Source: Pseudoglutamicibacter cumminsii
Lineage (GTDB): Bacteria > Actinomycetota > Actinomycetes > Actinomycetales > Micrococcaceae
Assembly (NCBI RefSeq): GCF_003143995.1
Contig: NZ_QFWG01000012.1
Coordinates: forward strand, 1 to 58,274
Length of the DNA: 58,274 bases
Reading direction: 5' to 3'
The translations under genes were made by a program, and so were the position numbers. Every line of letters begins with the position of its first letter. Positions within the stretch are counted from its first letter, which is position 1. Under the pieces are notes generated by a model. That model was not told where the DNA came from, did no database searches, and saw only the letters and a program-made list of their open reading frames with translations. Below, piece by piece: positions 9,054 through 17,636 of this stretch.

Positions 9054-10163
9054 ATGTCTCAAGAAGAACAAATATTGCGTTCGGATGGGTTGACCATCGG
9101 CCTGGGACATAGCCTTGTGGGCATGTATGCCAATATCGCGGCAACCTACCGCCACTTTGCTGAGGCCGAAGCCCGGGGCATCTCTGCAACCTACGACCAA
9201 TGGGCCCGGGGAGTGTCCCAAGACCCCGCAGTTCTCGCTTTACTTTCCGAGCTACCGGGGCTCAAAATCCAGCCGAACCTCGTATTCGCGGCGGCACGAC
9301 TCAAGGGCGCACCAGTAGGCGACTACGAGCAGTTCCGCGCCTGGCTCTTGACACACTGGGGCGAGGTCAAACCCGAGGTTTTGCAGCGCGCGACGCAGAC
9401 CAATGAAGCGAACCGATGCGCCGTCATGCTGCCGATTCTTTCGCGACTCGATCGGCTTGGTACGGCAACCGCCGACGCGGGTGGCCAGTCGGCGGGGGAG
9501 CGGGCACCGCTCGCACTGATTGAAGCCGGCGCGAGCGCTGGCCTGTGCCTCTACCCGGACCGCTATTCCTACGCGTACACGACAACCGCAGGGGAAACTG
9601 TAGAACTACACCCCAAAGACGGGCCGTCCACCGTGACCCTCCCGGCCGCGATCGACGCGGACTGGGTCCCAGACCACATCCCAGAAGTCGCCTACCGTAC
9701 AGGAGCAGACCTCAACCCGCTCAACCTCGCAGACGCCGACGAACTCGCATGGCTCGAAACCCTCATCTGGCCCGAGCACCAAGAGCGGAGGGCCCGGCTC
9801 CACGCCGCCGCCCGCATCGCGCTGGAGGAACCTGCCCGCATCGTCGCCGGCGACCTCGTTGAAGCCGTCCCGGAACTCATCCGGCAAGCGCCACCTGAGG
9901 CCCGCATCGTGGTCTTCCACACCTGGGTTCTGTACTACCTCAGCCCAGAACACCGCGAAGCCTTCCGCGCAGCGCTCGCCGAGTTCCCCAACATCACGTG
10001 GATCTCATCCGAACCGTATGGCGTTCTGCCGTGGGTAGACCAACGCCACAAAACCCCGTTCGACCACCGCGTAACCCTCGCGGTCAACGGGAAGCCAGCC
10101 GCGCTCGTCGGCACCCACGGGCAAAGCTTCGAAGCACTACGTCGCGTTGATCCTTTCCTGTAG
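9054..10163 (+). CDS. DUF2332 family protein
   Basis: 369 residues from the ATG at 9054, preferred over the in-frame GTG at 9045 because GGTGAG sits about 5 nt before the ATG. Family hallmarks: AEAEARGISATYDQWARGVSQDPAVLALL near the N-terminus, QPNLVFAAARLKGAP, a glycine-containing LALIEAGASAGLCLYPDRYSY that looks like a nucleotide- or SAM-type loop, and the C-terminal RIVVFHTWVLYYLSPEHREAF. The biochemical role is unknown. Its stop codon lies inside the first of three 19-nt tandem repeats. It precedes the ferredoxin gene but is probably transcribed separately. Confidence 0.85.
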   Translation: MSQEEQILRSDGLTIGLGHSLVGMYANIAATYRHFAEAEARGISATYDQWARGVSQDPAVLALLSELPGLKIQPNLVFAAARLKGAPVGDYEQFRAWLLTHWGEVKPEVLQRATQTNEANRCAVMLPILSRLDRLGTATADAGGQSAGERAPLALIEAGASAGLCLYPDRYSYAYTTTAGETVELHPKDGPSTVTLPAAIDADWVPDHIPEVAYRTGADLNPLNLADADELAWLETLIWPEHQERRARLHAAARIALEEPARIVAGDLVEAVPELIRQAPPEARIVVFHTWVLYYLSPEHREAFRAALAEFPNITWISSEPYGVLPWVDQRHKTPFDHRVTLAVNGKPAALVGTHGQSFEALRRVDPFL

Positions 10164-10205
10164 CTCAGATCCTTTCCTCTAGCCTCGGCCCTTTCATGTA
10201 GCTCG
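10149..10205 (+). repeat. Three 19-nt tandem repeats spanning the DUF2332 stop codon
   Basis: Units at 10149-10167, 10168-10186 and 10187-10205. The first two share GATCCTTTCCT; all three contain CCTTTC, then TAG and a C-rich end. The real stop (TAG, 10161-10163) is in unit 1. The later TAGs are in other frames because 19 is not divisible by three. Confidence 0.85.
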
Positions 10206-10319
10206 TCACGTTGACCGGCATGTGTACCGCGCCTGCTTAGGCAACGACCGCGCAGGCTACTAAACTGAGGCTCAACAGTTTCAACCACTATCGCACCGTG
10301 GAAAGGTAAGGCGACCAGC

Positions 10320-10643
10320 GTGACCTACATCATTGCGCAGCCCTGTGTGGACTTGAAGGACAAGGCGTGCATTGACGAATGCCCAGTCGACTGCATCTAT
10401 GAGGGCAACCGCATGCTCTACATCCATCCGGATGAGTGCGTTGATTGCGGCGCATGCGAACCGGTCTGCCCTGTGGAAGCGATCTACTACGAAGACGACG
10501 TCCCAGAAGAGTGGGCCGAATACTACAAAGCTAACGTGGACTTCTTCGACGAGATCGGTTCGCCAGGCGGCGCCGCACGCTCGGGTGCATTCGACTTCGA
10601 CCACCCATTTATCGACGCCCTGCCACCACAGAACCAGGACTAA
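10320..10643 (+). CDS. fdxA: 7Fe ferredoxin
   Basis: Small electron carrier with one [3Fe-4S] and one [4Fe-4S] cluster. It has 107 residues. Cysteines are at 9, 17, 21, 25 and 40, 43, 46, 50, in the arrangement PCVDLKDKACIDECPVDC and DECVDCGACEPVCP. The acidic C-terminal half (EEWAEYYKANVDFFDEIGSPGGA) is typical of actinobacterial FdxA. The start is GTG with a good AAGGTAAGG upstream. It is followed 21 nt later by dapC, a pairing I recognise from other actinobacteria. Confidence 0.95.
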   Translation: MTYIIAQPCVDLKDKACIDECPVDCIYEGNRMLYIHPDECVDCGACEPVCPVEAIYYEDDVPEEWAEYYKANVDFFDEIGSPGGAARSGAFDFDHPFIDALPPQNQD

Positions 10644-10664
10644 ACCGCCCAGGACAAGGACTCC

Positions 10665-11843
10665 ATGAGCACAACTGACCGATCCTCAACCCAGCCTGCC
10701 GCGGCGTTTGGGTTGCATCTTCCTGACTACCCGTGGGAGCTTTTGGCGCCGTACCGCGAGCGTGCGCAAGCCCACCCTGACGGTGCGGTTGATGTTTCGA
10801 TCGGTACGCCCGTGGATCCGACCCCGAAGATCCTTCAGGATGCGTTGGCTGAGGCCACGGATTCGCCGGGCTACCCAACCACGCAAGGCACCGCTGAGCT
10901 GCGGGAAGCGATCGCCCAGTGGTGGCGACGACGCCGCAACGCCGCCGACGTGACCGCGGACATGGTCATGCCGGTAGTGGGTTCCAAGGAGTTCATCGCA
11001 TGGTTGCCGCTCATCTTGGGGCTCGGTGGGAACGGTGGCCAGGGTGGCGCCGGCGGCGGAAACACTGATGTGGTGGTCTGCCCGCGGGTCGCGTACCCGA
11101 CGTACGCGGTAGGTGCGACGCTGGCCGGCGCCGAGGCTGTATCAGCTGACTCTTTGGACGAGCTGGATGACCAGACGCGCTCCCGCGTCAAACTCATCTA
11201 CCTGAACTCGCCCGGCAACCCGACCGGCTCCGTGCTGAGCCGCGAGGACCTCGCACGTTGGGTGCGTGACGCGCGTGAGATCGGCGCGGTCATCGCCTCG
11301 GATGAGTGCTACGCGGAACTCGGTTGGGGCGAATGGGAAGAATCCGTCCCCTCGATCCTGGACACGGAAGTCAACGGGGGAGACCTCACCGGGCTACTGG
11401 GGATCTACTCGATGTCCAAACAGTCGAACCTCGCAGGCTACCGCGCCGCGTTCGTAACCGGCGCCCCGGAGCTCATGCCGGACCTCATCAACACCCGCAA
11501 ACACGCGGGCATGATGATCCCCGGCCCAGTCCAGCACGCGATGACGGTCGGCCTCACAGACGACGAACACGTGGCGCAGCAGAAAAACCTCTACCGCGCC
11601 CGCCGCGAACAGCTGAAGTCCGCGCTCGAGGCCGCCGGCTTCACCATCGACCATTCCGAAGCCGGCCTCTACCTGTGGGCAACCCGCGGCGAAGACTGCT
11701 GGGACACCATCGGGTGGCTCGCGGACCGCGGCATCATTGCTGGTCCCGGCGCGTTCTACGGCCCGCACGGAACCGAACACGTGCGCATAGCCCTCACCGC
11801 ATCGGACGAACGCATCCAAACAGCGGTAGAACGCTTGAAGTAA
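10665..11843 (+). CDS. dapC: Succinyldiaminopimelate aminotransferase
   Basis: PLP-dependent aminotransferase expected to make N-succinyl-LL-2,6-diaminopimelate for lysine and peptidoglycan synthesis. The protein has 392 residues and a fold type I layout: VDVSIGTPVDPTP near the N-terminus, LIYLNSPGNPTGSVLS, a SDECYAELGW segment, and the PLP lysine in GIYSMSKQSNLAGYRAAFV. The assignment to DapC over other class I aminotransferases rests on this motif set and on the position after fdxA. A glycine-rich insertion (GLGGNGGQGGAGGGNTD) interrupts the large domain and may be a lineage-specific loop. Confidence 0.88.
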   Translation: MSTTDRSSTQPAAAFGLHLPDYPWELLAPYRERAQAHPDGAVDVSIGTPVDPTPKILQDALAEATDSPGYPTTQGTAELREAIAQWWRRRRNAADVTADMVMPVVGSKEFIAWLPLILGLGGNGGQGGAGGGNTDVVVCPRVAYPTYAVGATLAGAEAVSADSLDELDDQTRSRVKLIYLNSPGNPTGSVLSREDLARWVRDAREIGAVIASDECYAELGWGEWEESVPSILDTEVNGGDLTGLLGIYSMSKQSNLAGYRAAFVTGAPELMPDLINTRKHAGMMIPGPVQHAMTVGLTDDEHVAQQKNLYRARREQLKSALEAAGFTIDHSEAGLYLWATRGEDCWDTIGWLADRGIIAGPGAFYGPHGTEHVRIALTASDERIQTAVERLK

Positions 11844-12009
11844 CGCGCGTCACACAGCGCCATAAAGCACTCAGCCCGTGGCAAAAATACTGCACTCAGG
11901 TCGCAGCTGAAGCCCGGACAAGATACGGTATAAGAGAGCCACCCGTGTGCCCGGACGTCACCGGCGCACCGCGAGGCACGTCAACTAACTCACTCAGGAG
12001 GCACTCCAC

Positions 12010-13287
12010 ATGACTGATGCGAATGCACAGTTGAGCTATGCCGAGAAGCAGCTCGACCTCGGCGTTGTGGAAGCGGCAGAAGGCAACGAAGGCCTGGCAA
12101 TCGCTCCGCTGCGTAAAGAAACCGGCGCAGTAACGTACGACCCGGGGTACATGAACACGGCCTCGACCAAGTCGGCCATCACCTACATCGACGGTGAAGA
12201 GGGAATCCTGCGCTACCGCGGCTACCCGATCGAGCAGCTTGCTGAGAAGTCGAACTTCCTGGAGACCTCCTACCTGCTCATCAACGGCGAACTCCCAACC
12301 GCCGAGCAGTTCGAGGAATGGGATCAGAGCATCCGCCGCCGCACCCTCCTGCACGAGGAGATGCGCAACTTCTTTGACGGCTTCCCACGCGACGCACACC
12401 CGATGCCGCTGCTGTCCTCGGCAGTGTCCGCGCTCTCGACCTGGTACCAGGACTCCCTGGATCCGTTCGATGACGAACAGATCGAACTGTCCACGACCCG
12501 CCTCATGGGTAAGGTCCCGGTCATCGCCGCATACGCATTGAAGAAGTCGATGGGCCGCGCGCTGCTCTACCCGGACAACTCGCTCAACCTCGTTGAGAAC
12601 TTCATCCGCTTGTGCTTCGCCAACCCGGCAGAGCCATACGAGCTGGACCCAGAGATGGTGCGCGCACTCGATCAGCTGCTGATCCTGCACGCAGACCACG
12701 AACAGAACTGCTCGACCTCCACCGTCCGCATGGTCGGCTCCGCTGACGCGAACCTGTTCGCTTCCGTCTCCGCTGGCATCAACGCCCTGTTCGGCCCAGC
12801 TCACGGCGGCGCGAACGAGGCTGTTCTGCACATGCTCAAGCAGATCCAGGCTGAAGGCCTCGAGCCAGCTGACTTCATGGAGAAGGTCAAGAACAAGGAA
12901 GCCGGCATCCGCCTCATGGGCTTTGGCCACCGCGTCTACAAGTCCTACGACCCACGCGCGAAGATCGTCAAGGAAACCGCGCACCGCATCCTCGAGAAGC
13001 ACGGCTCCAACGAGCTGCTCGACATCGCGATGACCCTGGAAGAGAAGGCGCTCAGCGACGACTACTTCATCGAACGCAAGCTCTACCCGAACGTGGACTT
13101 CTACACGGGCCTGATCTACAAGGCGATGGGCTTCCCAGAGAAGATGTTCACCGTCCTGTTCGCAATCGGCCGCCTCCCAGGCTGGATTGCCCAGTGGCGT
13201 GAAATGATGCAGGACCCAGAGCGTAAGATCGGCCGTCCACGCCAGATCTACACCGGCTACACGCAGCGCGACTACCCAAACGCGTAA
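12010..13287 (+). CDS. gltA: Citrate synthase
   Basis: First enzyme of the TCA cycle: oxaloacetate plus acetyl-CoA to citrate. It has 425 residues. Catalytic signatures: LILHADHEQNCSTSTVRMVGS, FGPAHGGANEAVL (active-site His), MGFGHRVYKSYDPRAKI (active-site His) and the late YTGLIYKAMGFP segment with the conserved Asp just before it (NVDFYTG). AGGAGG lies about 9 nt before the ATG. It has its own upstream region of about 165 nt and an intrinsic terminator, so it is probably monocistronic. Confidence 0.97.
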   Translation: MTDANAQLSYAEKQLDLGVVEAAEGNEGLAIAPLRKETGAVTYDPGYMNTASTKSAITYIDGEEGILRYRGYPIEQLAEKSNFLETSYLLINGELPTAEQFEEWDQSIRRRTLLHEEMRNFFDGFPRDAHPMPLLSSAVSALSTWYQDSLDPFDDEQIELSTTRLMGKVPVIAAYALKKSMGRALLYPDNSLNLVENFIRLCFANPAEPYELDPEMVRALDQLLILHADHEQNCSTSTVRMVGSADANLFASVSAGINALFGPAHGGANEAVLHMLKQIQAEGLEPADFMEKVKNKEAGIRLMGFGHRVYKSYDPRAKIVKETAHRILEKHGSNELLDIAMTLEEKALSDDYFIERKLYPNVDFYTGLIYKAMGFPEKMFTVLFAIGRLPGWIAQWREMMQDPERKIGRPRQIYTGYTQRDYPNA

Positions 13288-13305
13288 GCTAAAGCCTCAA
13301 CGAGA

Positions 13306-13344
13306 GGGGCGCCACCACGGTTCACGTGGTAGCGCCCCTTTCGT
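13306..13344 (+). terminator. Intrinsic terminator after gltA
   Basis: Hairpin with arms GGGGCGCCACCACG and CGTGGTAGCGCCCC (one mismatch), a 5-nt loop, then TTTCGTT. It lies 18 nt after the gltA stop. Confidence 0.85.
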
Positions 13345-13383
13345 TATCTGCAGAGCTAGTTGTGCGCCTTGGCTCCCCTACAG

Positions 13384-14877
13384 TTATGCGCCGTAGCGGT
13401 CCCGGCGTTCCCTGCGTGACTGGAACAGATCCAACACACCGAGCGCGGTAGCGAGCGCAACAATCGCGAACACGGCAGCGAAACCGATCATCGTTGCGTG
13501 ATCCCAGTTGCCGGTCGCAGCGGCGCTCGCAAACACGATGCCCGTGACCAACGCAAGACCAATCGCGGTACCGACACGCTGCCCCGTCTGCATGACGCCG
13601 CCTGCGGACCCCGCGTACTGAACCGGCACATCGGCCAGGGTCAGCGTCTGGTTAGGGCTAATTACAGCACCCTGAGCACCGCCAGCGAACGCGAGCGGGA
13701 TCATGAGCCACCACACGGAGATATCCCAGGCCTCGATCATCCAGATCACCAGGATGCTCCCCAGGAGCCCCGCAAGCACCACAAACTGAGCAGTGACCAC
13801 CAGGATGCGCCCCAAACGCACGATGTGGCGGCCAGCGATCGCGGACGTCGCCGCGGACAGGATCGCGGCAGGCAACCCGATCGCGCCCGCTGCTAGAGCG
13901 GACTTGCCTTGCCCGTTCTGCATATAGACAGCCACGATCAACCAGATAGCGGGCATACCCGTGAAATGCACAGAGATCAGCGCGGTTCCGTTCGCGAAGG
14001 AGCGGGTCTTGAACAGGTTCATATCAACCATCGGGGAGCGGCCGCGACGTTCGTAAGAGCGCTCCCAAAAGACCCACACGACCAACACGATGAGCCCAAG
14101 CGGAAGCGCCGCCCAGAACCAAGCCGACGCGCGCGCTTCCATAAACGGCAACATCACAAGCAGCACGGACAATCCGAACAGGATGATGCCGACGGGGTCG
14201 ACGTCGGCCTTGGCGCGGCCCCGCGAGACCTCAACACCATCCGGCTGAACACCTGCAGGCTGATCCGATGCCGGCACCGGCTCCCACGCACCCGCAGGGA
14301 ACCATTTCTTAGACATGAGGATCGCGAAAGCCGCGATCGGAACGTTGATGAGGATCGAGGCGCGCCAACCCCAGTCAGCGCCGAAGACCTGGATGAGCAG
14401 GCCACCCAGGACCGGGCCGATCGCAACCGAGACACCCACCACGGCACCGAATAGACCGAACGCACGGCCACGCTTAGGTCCGCTAAAGAACTGCTGGATC
14501 AGGCCGATAATCTGCGGGCCCAAAGCGCCCGAACCTAAACCCGTGAGCACGCGGGCAATATTGAGGACCGCGGTGTTTGGCGCGAGACCCGCCAGAAGCG
14601 AGCCGAGACCGAACACCGCCAAGCCGGCCACGAACAACCGGCCGCGGCCATACACATCGCCTGCGCGACCCGCCGCAACCAGCAGGACACCGAAAGCCAA
14701 CGCATAGCCGGACACAACCCACTGAAGCTGCGAATCGTCGGCGCCCAGGGTCGTCTTGATCGACGGGAGGATGACGTTGACAATCGAGACGCTCAGAAGC
14801 GTCATAAACATCGGAATCAGCGTCACCGTCAACAGATACCGCTGGACCGGAGAAAATGCTTGATTATCAGTAGCCAC
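13384..14877 (-). CDS. MFS drug/solute exporter, DHA2 (EmrB/QacA) type
   Basis: Proton-coupled efflux transporter with about 14 transmembrane helices over 497 residues. Motif A-like sequence GRAGDVYGRGRLFVAG follows helix 2; LTGLGSGALGPQIIGLIQQFF and GRAFGLFGAVVGVSVAIGPVLGGLL match the DHA2 antiporter motif C region. A hydrophilic loop of about 35 residues (residues ~200-235) separates the two halves. Substrate unknown. I use GTG at 14877 because the other candidate is a TTG (14883) without Shine-Dalgarno. CATACT lies 6 nt before the GTG, so the message may be leaderless. It is downstream of gluD but separated from it by a hairpin. Confidence 0.88.
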   Translation of the reverse strand: MATDNQAFSPVQRYLLTVTLIPMFMTLLSVSIVNVILPSIKTTLGADDSQLQWVVSGYALAFGVLLVAAGRAGDVYGRGRLFVAGLAVFGLGSLLAGLAPNTAVLNIARVLTGLGSGALGPQIIGLIQQFFSGPKRGRAFGLFGAVVGVSVAIGPVLGGLLIQVFGADWGWRASILINVPIAAFAILMSKKWFPAGAWEPVPASDQPAGVQPDGVEVSRGRAKADVDPVGIILFGLSVLLVMLPFMEARASAWFWAALPLGLIVLVVWVFWERSYERRGRSPMVDMNLFKTRSFANGTALISVHFTGMPAIWLIVAVYMQNGQGKSALAAGAIGLPAAILSAATSAIAGRHIVRLGRILVVTAQFVVLAGLLGSILVIWMIEAWDISVWWLMIPLAFAGGAQGAVISPNQTLTLADVPVQYAGSAGGVMQTGQRVGTAIGLALVTGIVFASAAATGNWDHATMIGFAAVFAIVALATALGVLDLFQSRRERRDRYGA

Positions 14878-14930
14878 GGACAAAGTATGTCACAGAGCAC
14901 ACACGAACTAACCGGCTTTAAACAGCCGAT

Positions 14931-14975
14931 GCGCCACCCAGCTGGTCTGTTATGACCAAGCTAGGTGGCGCATAG
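14931..14975 (-). terminator. Terminator-like hairpin after gluD
   Basis: Outer arms ATGCGCCACC and GGTGGCGCAT pair perfectly; the inner part pairs imperfectly around a TGTTAT loop. It lies between the end of gluD and the MFS gene and would separate their transcription. Confidence 0.65.
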
Positions 14976-14991
14976 GCATGAGTCAGCGCAG

Positions 14992-15846
14992 TTATGTGAC
15001 TTGGACGCTTTCCATCTTCGCACGAGCCTTCTTAGTACCTGGCTGCTTGTTGATGCGGTATTCGGCGTAGCGTGCAACACCGGAAAGGATGAGGCACAAG
15101 CCGATGTACATGACAGCGCCGACGATCGCGGCCGGGATCAACGGGTAACCGTACGAGATCTGGTTGCCGACGAGCTTCACCTGGTACAGCAGCTCCTGGT
15201 ACGTAATAACGAAACCAAGCGCGGTGTCCTTGAGCGCCACAACGAGCTGGGAGATGATGACCGGCAGCATCGACTTCACGGCCTGCGGTAGCAAGATCAG
15301 GGTCATGACCTGGTACTTACGCATACCGACGGCGTACGCGGCTTCCGCTTGGCCCTTCGGCAACGAGACAACACCGGCTCGGATCGCTTCCGCCAGAACC
15401 GAACCGTTGTAGGCGGTCAGAGCGATCACGACAGCCGTGAACGGCGTCAGCTTGATGTCGATCGTAGGGAGTCCGTAGTACAGCAACATCATCAGGATCA
15501 GCAGCGGGATTGCACGGAACGTCTCAACGAGGAACGAGAAGATCGCACGAACCCACGCGTGGTCCGAAAGCCGCCCGACCGCGAGGATAAACCCGAGGGC
15601 AAGCGAAAGCACGGCCGCGAGCCCGAACGCGGTGAGCGTGTTGATGGCACCCTGCATGAATCCCTGCATGATGCGAGGGGACTGCAGGAACGCCCACTTC
15701 TGTGGAGCGAACTGGCCGGCGGCCGCGAACTGGCTGATGATGAACCACACGATCGCCGCAACAACAACGATGGTGATGACCGCGAGGATACGGTTGCGGA
15801 CTTTGGCGCGCGGGCCAGGCTGGTCGTAGAGAACTGAAGCCGCCAT
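14992..15846 (-). CDS. gluD: Glutamate ABC transporter permease GluD
   Basis: Second permease of the glutamate importer, 284 residues. The start is the ATG at 15846 (AAGGTGG 9 nt upstream). Five or so transmembrane helices; the HisM-type coupling loop reads EAIRAGVVSLPKGQAEAAYAVGMRKYQ, followed by ILLPQAVKSMLPVI. The N-terminal cytoplasmic tail and charged C-terminus (YRINKQPGTKKARAKMESVQVT) are as in actinobacterial GluD. The start lies just after the gluC stop, so translation is coupled. Confidence 0.9.
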   Translation of the reverse strand: MAASVLYDQPGPRAKVRNRILAVITIVVVAAIVWFIISQFAAAGQFAPQKWAFLQSPRIMQGFMQGAINTLTAFGLAAVLSLALGFILAVGRLSDHAWVRAIFSFLVETFRAIPLLILMMLLYYGLPTIDIKLTPFTAVVIALTAYNGSVLAEAIRAGVVSLPKGQAEAAYAVGMRKYQVMTLILLPQAVKSMLPVIISQLVVALKDTALGFVITYQELLYQVKLVGNQISYGYPLIPAAIVGAVMYIGLCLILSGVARYAEYRINKQPGTKKARAKMESVQVT

Positions 15847-15848
15847 GG

Positions 15849-16532
15849 TTATGCCACCTTCCACTTACGTTCGAAGTACCGCTGCATCATCGAAAGGAGC
15901 ATCACGAGTGCCACGAAGATGACGGCAACCCAGATGAGGCCCTGTAGCTGAGGTTCTGAGCGTTCCGAGAGGTACTGGCGGATCGTTCCAGCCTCAACCA
16001 CACCGAATGCTGCGGCGACCGTCGTGTTCTTGAGCAGCGCGATGAACACCGAGAACATAGGTGGCACGGTTGCGCGGAAAGCCTGCGGCAGGATGATCTG
16101 CGTCATCGACTGACCGAACGTGAGCCCGACGGCGCGCGCTGCTTCCGCTTGCCCCAGCGGTACGGTGTTGATGCCCGAACGCAGAGCTTCCGCGACGTAG
16201 GTCGCGGTGTAGAGGGTCAGGCCGACCATCGCGAGCTGAACGAAGTCCAGCTTGGGTAGGACCGAGCTGCTGCTTGAAGCGAGCTTCGGATACCCGAGAG
16301 CGAAGAACATGAGGATCAGCGTCAGCGGGGTGTTACGGACCGCGTTGACGTAGAACGTACCGACCGCCCGCATCACGGGGACGGGAGAGACCCGCATCGC
16401 GCCGACGATCGTGCCGAGGATGAGGGATCCGATGCCCGAGACCGCGAAGAGCAAGAGGGTCATCTTGAAGCCGCGGATGTATATGTCGCTGTTGTCGGTG
16501 AGTACTCGCCAGAACTCGGCTAGCGCGTCCAT
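15849..16532 (-). CDS. gluC: Glutamate ABC transporter permease GluC
   Basis: First permease, 227 residues, with about five helices. The polar amino-acid permease loop EALRSGINTVPLGQAEAARAVGLTFGQ and the following ILPQAFRATVPPMFSVF are diagnostic of the HisM/GlnP family. AAGGAGC lies 5 nt before the ATG. It is preceded by a 168-nt gap with a hairpin that separates it from gluB. Confidence 0.9.
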   Translation of the reverse strand: MDALAEFWRVLTDNSDIYIRGFKMTLLLFAVSGIGSLILGTIVGAMRVSPVPVMRAVGTFYVNAVRNTPLTLILMFFALGYPKLASSSSSVLPKLDFVQLAMVGLTLYTATYVAEALRSGINTVPLGQAEAARAVGLTFGQSMTQIILPQAFRATVPPMFSVFIALLKNTTVAAAFGVVEAGTIRQYLSERSEPQLQGLIWVAVIFVALVMLLSMMQRYFERKWKVA

Positions 16533-16587
16533 GTGCGCTCCTTGTCTGCCAGTGGGATCTGCGTTGAGGGGAAGGCTGTTGTCATAG

Positions 16588-16626
16588 GAAAGGCGGCTCG
16601 AGTTCTCAGCGCCCGAGCCGCCTTTC
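16588..16626 (-). terminator. Intercistronic hairpin between gluB and gluC
   Basis: 13-bp perfect arms (GAAAGGCGGCTCG and CGAGCCGCCTTTC on +) around a 13-nt loop. It sits between the binding-protein gene and the permease genes and ends in a CTTTCCTA stretch on the minus strand. Likely a partial terminator or RNase barrier giving more GluB than GluCD; this is inference. Confidence 0.7.
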
Positions 16627-16656
16627 TCTATGTCACGTTGTGTGCGTGTCCTGTGG

Positions 16657-16712
16657 GATTAGCCGCACAAGACTAGTCGCACTTGATTAGTCTCTTAGGA
16701 CTAGTCGCACTT
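16657..16712 (-). repeat. Four 14-nt tandem repeats over the gluB stop codon
   Basis: Units on + at 16657, 16671, 16685 and 16699. The second and fourth are identical (GACTAGTCGCACTT); the first and third are variants beginning GATTAG. The unit at 16699 holds the last codons and stop of gluB, so the array looks like an amplified gene end. Confidence 0.85.
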
Positions 16713-17603
16713 AGCTGGCTCAGGCTGGTCAACCTTGGTGCCGGACTTGCCGAGGGTCGCGTCGTAGATCTTGGTCCACGTCTTCTTGCCGTCCTCGCTC
16801 GTCATGGCGTCGCTGAGTGCGGTGCACAGGGAGGTTTCACCCTTAGGGATGCCAACGCCGTAGAGTTCCTCGGTGAATGGCTCGCCCACAACCTTGAGGT
16901 TGTCTGGGTCGTTGGATGCGTAACCGAGCAGGATCGCCTGGTCGGTGGTTACGGCGTCAACGGTGCCGTCCATGAGGGCCGAGACACATGCGGAGTACTT
17001 GTCCATACCTACAGCCTTGGTGTCCTTGAAGTTCTCTTCGATGTTCTGCAACGGGGTGGAGCCGGTTGCCGAGCACACGGTCTTGCCTGCGAGGTCCTTC
17101 TCGGATGCGATGCTGTCGTCGTCCTTCTTGACGAGCAGGCCCTGGCCGGTCACGAAGTATGGGCCGACGAAGCCGACCTGCTGCTTGCGCTTGTCAGTGA
17201 TCGAGTAGGTGCCGACGTAGAGATCGACGTCACCGTTGGAGAGCGCCTGCTCGCGGTTCGCGGAGTCAACGACCTTGTATTCGATCTTGTCGGATTCGAT
17301 GCCGAGCTCAGCGGCCATCCAGCGGGCAATTTCGATGTCGAAGCCCGAGCGTTCGCCGCTTGCGGCGTCGAGGTAACCGAGGCCTGGCTGGTCTTCCTTG
17401 ACGCCGATGGTGACCTTGCCGTCCTTGGAGATCTTGTCGAAGGTCTTCGAGCCTTCGATCTTGACGTCCTTCTTGGTGTCGAGTTCTACATGCTCTGCTT
17501 CGCCTTCGCCGCCGCCACATGCGGTGAGGGCGAGGGATGCTGCTGCGAGCGTCGCGAATACAGCGCTTGCGCGCTTACCGCGGCGGGTGAGTGAGAAAGC
17601 CAT
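16701..17603 (-). CDS. gluB: Glutamate ABC transporter substrate-binding lipoprotein GluB
   Basis: Membrane-anchored binding protein for glutamate, 300 residues. The signal peptide has a basic start (SLTRRGKRA), a hydrophobic core and lipobox LTAC (Cys about residue 28), then GGGEGEA. SBP_bac_3 features: VTIGVKEDQPGLGYLDAASGERSGFDIEIARWMA, NGDVDLYVGTYSITDKRKQQVGF, TVDAVTTDQAILLGY. Two cysteines in the mature domain (SLCTA and the C-terminal KCD) may form a disulfide. AAAGGAAA lies upstream of the ATG. The C-terminal codons are repeated downstream of the stop. Confidence 0.93.
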   Translation of the reverse strand: MAFSLTRRGKRASAVFATLAAASLALTACGGGEGEAEHVELDTKKDVKIEGSKTFDKISKDGKVTIGVKEDQPGLGYLDAASGERSGFDIEIARWMAAELGIESDKIEYKVVDSANREQALSNGDVDLYVGTYSITDKRKQQVGFVGPYFVTGQGLLVKKDDDSIASEKDLAGKTVCSATGSTPLQNIEENFKDTKAVGMDKYSACVSALMDGTVDAVTTDQAILLGYASNDPDNLKVVGEPFTEELYGVGIPKGETSLCTALSDAMTSEDGKKTWTKIYDATLGKSGTKVDQPEPAKCD

Positions 17604-17636
17604 GGGTGTTTCCTTTCTAGGCCCCGGGGTGGGGAA

